In this document: positions 49,850 through 53,268 of the stretch, piece after piece
Layout: each line of letters starts with the position of its first letter
How positions within the stretch are numbered: position 1 is the stretch's first letter
Made by a program: the position numbers and the translations under genes
Origin: Symbiodinium natans
Taxonomy: Eukaryota > Sar > Dinophyceae > Suessiales > Symbiodiniaceae
Direction of reading: 5' to 3'
Assembly (NCBI GenBank): GCA_905221605.1
Contig: CAJNDS010002697.1
Location: 260,001 to 313,268, forward strand
Length of the DNA: 53,268 nucleotides
Notes under the pieces: generated by a model
The model's database searches: none
What the model was told of the DNA's origin: nothing
What the model saw: only the letters and a program-made list of their open reading frames with translations

Positions 49850-52485
49850 AGTCGTACTATGGTGGCCTCAGGAACAAGAACCAGGTAGTTCCTCTTTTCT
49901 CTTCTCTTTTTCTCCTCAATCCTAAAGTCGAAGGCTCTCGTGAGGAGAAGAGAAGGGAGAGAAGGAGGGAAAGATAAGAGGAACACGATTTTCATGGGAA
50001 GAGCCAAGAAAAGAATAGAAGAGAGATAAAACAAGGCGCAAAGAAGATGGTACTCTTCTTTATCTATCCTCTCTCCCTTATCTCTCCGTTCCCTCTGTCT
50101 TTTCGAAATGAGAAAAACAAAAAGAAAGATGAAAAGAAGAAGGGTTAGGAAAAGAGCCGAAGAGATAGGCCGAAAAGAGGGGTATGGTGAAGTACGGCAA
50201 AGGTCCACGCACAAGGAGTCACCTTCTGCTTACCCTTCCACTGCTTGATTTTACAAGCTCCTTTCTTGTGTTTTATCAGTTAAAATTAAAAGGAAACAGA
50301 AGGAGAGAAGGGAAAGGGAAGTGAGAGAGGAGAGACAACAAGGAGGCCATTTTAATTTCCTGTGAGTTATCAAAAGGAATGCAATATTATGGGAAGAGCA
50401 ATGGAAAAAAAGAGTGGAAGAGAAATTAAGACAGGAGAGGGAGGTGCAAAAATAAGGCAAAGAGAAGATGGTGCCGTTTTCATCTCACCTCTCGTTCTTA
50501 TCTTCCTCTTCTCTGGTTCTTTTCCCTGTGAAATAAAAAAACAAAAGGAAGGACAATGAACATATAAAGGAACCCGTTTTCGTTTTCCGTTTGGGCACAA
50601 GGAAAAAAACAGAGGCGATAGGGCGAGAGGAGGGGTTTGCTGAAGCATGGGGAGGGTGTACGGGCAAGGGGCCAACTCCGCCCACTTCCCCCATCCATTG
50701 AAAGAGGAAAAGGAACAGGGCCTCCATTCCCCTCTTATTCTTCCTTTCTTGCGTTTTTGTCGTTTAGAAGGGAACAGGAGAAGAGGAGGGAGAGAGAAGG
50801 AGAGAGGAGACATAAAAAGGGTTGCATTTTTAATGGGAAGAGCAAAGAAAAGACCAGAAGAGAGATGATGGGAGAAGAGGGGGAGACAAAACAAGGCGCA
50901 CAGAAAATGGGCAGATAAGAAGAGAGGAAAGGGAATGACCAAGTACAATGAGGAGTTCTTCAATTTCCCTCCCTATCTCTTATGTTACTTTTCCTTCTTG
51001 TGGGGTGTCCCTTTTTCTCTTGAAGATGCAGAAAACGATTGAAAAGGACACCCGTTCCATCGCCCATATGTAGGGAAAGAGAGAGAATCATGAGCATCAG
51101 CTGGGCTTGCTGCCAATCCAACATGGGCGTCCCTTTTAATCGCATTCTGTGTCCTTTTTTCTCGCTTGAAGATGCAGAAAACGATCCAAAAGCACATCTG
51201 TTGGAGGAAGAGAGAAGGAGAGAGGAGAGATACCAAGGATTGCATATTTAATGGGAAGAGCAAGGAAGAGAATAGAAGACAGATGAATAGAGAAGATGGC
51301 GCTCTTCTTTATCTATTCTCTCTCCCTTGTTTCTCCCTTCCCTCTTTCTTTTCGAAATGAGAAAAACAAAAAGGAAGAACTATGAGAAGGAGAAGAGTAA
51401 GGAAAGGAACAGAAGAGATAGGCCGAGAGGATGAATATGATGGAGTATTATGGAAAGGCTCACGCGCAAGGAGTCACCCTCTGCTTACCTTTTCACTGCT
51501 TTATCATATGAGTTCCTTTCTTGTGTTTTATCAGTTAAAAGGAAGCGGAAGAAGAGAAGGGAAAGGGAAGTGAGAGAGGAAAGATAACAAGGATGCTATG
51601 TTTCCCGAAGCGTGCTGCAAGGAATAGAAGAGACAGGAAGCAAGGAGACGGAATCACAAAATAAGGCGCAAAGCTGTACATATCATCTCTCCCTTGTCTC
51701 TCCCTATTCCCTTTCGAACTAGAAAAAAACCATTCTTGCTTTTCACAGATAGGTTCCCTCTCTCCTCTTCAGGAAATCCCCTTTCCCTTATGTTGCTTTT
51801 TGAAGCGAATAAGAAAAATAGCAGATAAGAAGAGAGGAAAGGGTCAATTTCCCTCCCTATCTCTTATGTTGCTTTTCCTTCTTGTGGGGTGTCCCTGTTT
51901 CTCTTGAAGATGCAGAAAACGATTGAAAAGGACACCCGTTCCATCGCCCATGTGTAGGGAAAGAGAGAGAATCATGAGCATCAGCTGGGCTTGCTGCCAA
52001 TCCAACATGGGCGTCCCTTTTAATCGCAGTCTGTGTCCTTTTTTCTCGCTTGAAGATGCAGAAAACGATCCAAAAGCACATCTGTTGGAGGCAGAGAGAA
52101 GGAGAGAGGAGAGATACCAAGGATTGCATATTTAATGGGAAGAGCAAGGAAGAGAATAGAAGACAGATGAATAGAGAAGAGGGAGAGACAAAGCAAGGCG
52201 CAGAGAAGATGGCACTCTTCTTTATCTATTCTCTCTCCCTTGTTTCTCCCTTCCCTCTTTCTTTTCGAAATGAGAAAAAAAAAAAGGAAGAACTATGAGA
52301 AGGAGAAGAGTAAGGAAAGGAACAGAAGAGATAGGCCGAGAGGATGAATATGATGGAGTATTATGGAAAGGCTCACGCGCAAGGAGTCACCATCTGCTTA
52401 CCTTTCCACTGCTTTATCATATGAGTTCCTTTCTTGTGTTTTATCAGTTAAAAGGAAGCAGAAGAGAAGGGAAAAGCAAAAATTG
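49850..52485. repeat. Diverged copy of the purine-rich satellite with 884-913-bp duplication
   Basis: Homologous to the 12.6-19.3 kb satellite (shared GGGAAGAGC, CAAGGCGCA...AAGATGG and CTCTCCCTT phrases) but clearly diverged. Its right half is duplicated: 51039 recurs at 51923 and 51166 at 52050 (884 bp), 51382 recurs at 52295 (913 bp, because of a 29-bp insertion). Shadow frames only. Confidence 0.93.
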
Positions 52486-53268
52486 AGCCCAACATTTTAG
52501 GACCAGGGCTTGCGATCTGACCCTTTGGAGCAAAAATCGATTCCAAAATCTTAGGGACCAGGGCTTGCGATGTTACTCTTTGGAGCAAGAAATGAGCCCA
52601 AAATCTTAAAGACCGGGGCTTGCGATTTCACCTTTTGGAGCAAATACTGGGCCCAAAATCTTAGGGACCAGGTCTTGCAATTTGACTCCGTGGAGCACAA
52701 ATCGACCCCGAAATCTTAGGGACCAGGGCTTGCGATTTGACTCTGTGGAGCACAAATCGACCCCGAAAACTTAGGGACCAGGGCTTGCGATTTGACTCTT
52801 TGGAGCAAAAATCGACCCAAAAATCTAAGGGACCAGGGCTTGCGATTTTACTCTTTGGCGCAAAAACTGGGCCCCAAATCTTAGGGACCAGGGCTTGCGA
52901 TGTCACTTTTTGGAGCAAAATTGAACCCAAAGTCTTAGGGACCAGGGCTTGCGATTTGACTCTTTGGAGCAAAAACTGGGCCCAAAATCTTAGGGAGCAG
53001 GGTTTGCGATTTGACTCTTTGGAGCAAAAACTGGGCCCCAAATCTTAGGGACCAGGGCTTGCGGTTTGCCTCTTTGGAGCAAAAATTGAACCCAAAATCT
53101 TAGGGACCAGGGCTTGCGATTTGACTCTTTGAACCAAAAACTGGGCCCAAAATCTTAGGGACAAGGGCTTGCGATGTAACTCTTTGGAGCAAAAAATGAA
53201 CCCAAAATCTTAGGGACCAGGGCTTGCGATTTGACTCTTTGGAGCAAAAACTGGGCCCCAAATCTTAG
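52486..53268. repeat. 55-bp tandem satellite running off the window
   Basis: About 14 units with 55-bp period containing GGGACCAGGGCTTGCGATTT and CTCTTTGGAGCAAAAA. Variants AACTGGGCCC and AATCGACCC alternate irregularly. It abuts the purine-rich satellite at about 52480. Confidence 0.96.

Noticed and set aside
1-53268. CRISPR arrays
   Set aside because: All tandem repeats lack unique spacers of constant length, and the sequence is eukaryotic.

Overview
This looks like a piece of a nuclear eukaryotic genome, most likely from a dinoflagellate. I cannot name the genus. Three things point that way. The window is full of interstitial TTTAGGG/CCCTAAA arrays, the plant/alga/alveolate telomere unit. 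The recognisable coding sequence is cut into very short exons (16-100 nt). The introns mostly start with GC or GA rather than GT and end in AG followed by an exonic G, as described for dinoflagellates. There are no bacterial-style operons, and almost every long open frame in the window is a by-product of a repeat. All exons below were read by eye from motif continuity and reading phase. None has transcript support here.

Layout. (1) 1-690 is a GA-rich microsatellite. (2) About 0.9-49.2 kb carries exons of one + strand gene (gene A). Its low-complexity N-terminal part is followed by a nearly complete B30.2/SPRY domain spread over eleven recognised exons between 5.86 and 49.20 kb. (3) At 3.7-3.9 kb lies a fossil fragment of a protein-primed family B DNA polymerase (Polinton/Maverick-like). 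(4) 12.6-19.3 kb is a purine/pyrimidine-biased satellite with a 1903-bp higher-order period. It is followed by an 88-bp satellite (19.32-20.45 kb), a palindromic AATTTAAAT patch and a 100-N assembly gap (20716-20815). (5) 20.89-23.37 kb holds seven exons of an NSUN2/Trm4-type tRNA cytosine-5 methyltransferase (gene B, 5' part missing). (6) 25.1-26.6 kb holds four exons of an unrecognised gene with ordinary GT-AG introns (gene C). (7) 26.8-28.2 kb is a large AT-rich inverted repeat. (8) 32.3-46.9 kb holds about 18 small exons of a coiled-coil protein (gene D) with plausible start and stop. (9) 49.75-52.49 kb is a diverged relative of the 12.6-19.3 kb satellite, and 52.49 kb to the end is a 55-bp satellite.

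How the parts fit. The SPRY reading frame runs in phase from exon to exon across the whole window. Genes B and C therefore sit inside one 16.6-kb intron of gene A (12073-28688) and gene D inside another 17.3-kb intron (30934-48185), all on the same strand. Nearly all telomere-like arrays lie inside introns. Several introns have a perfect 4-bp direct repeat at donor and acceptor, and two introns of gene B share longer terminal inverted repeats. This is the signature of introner elements, that is, introns made by transposon insertion. At least one separate small hairpin element family is also scattered through the introns. The sequence reads as a gene neighbourhood inflated by introners, telomere-repeat seeding and satellites, with genes nested inside introns.
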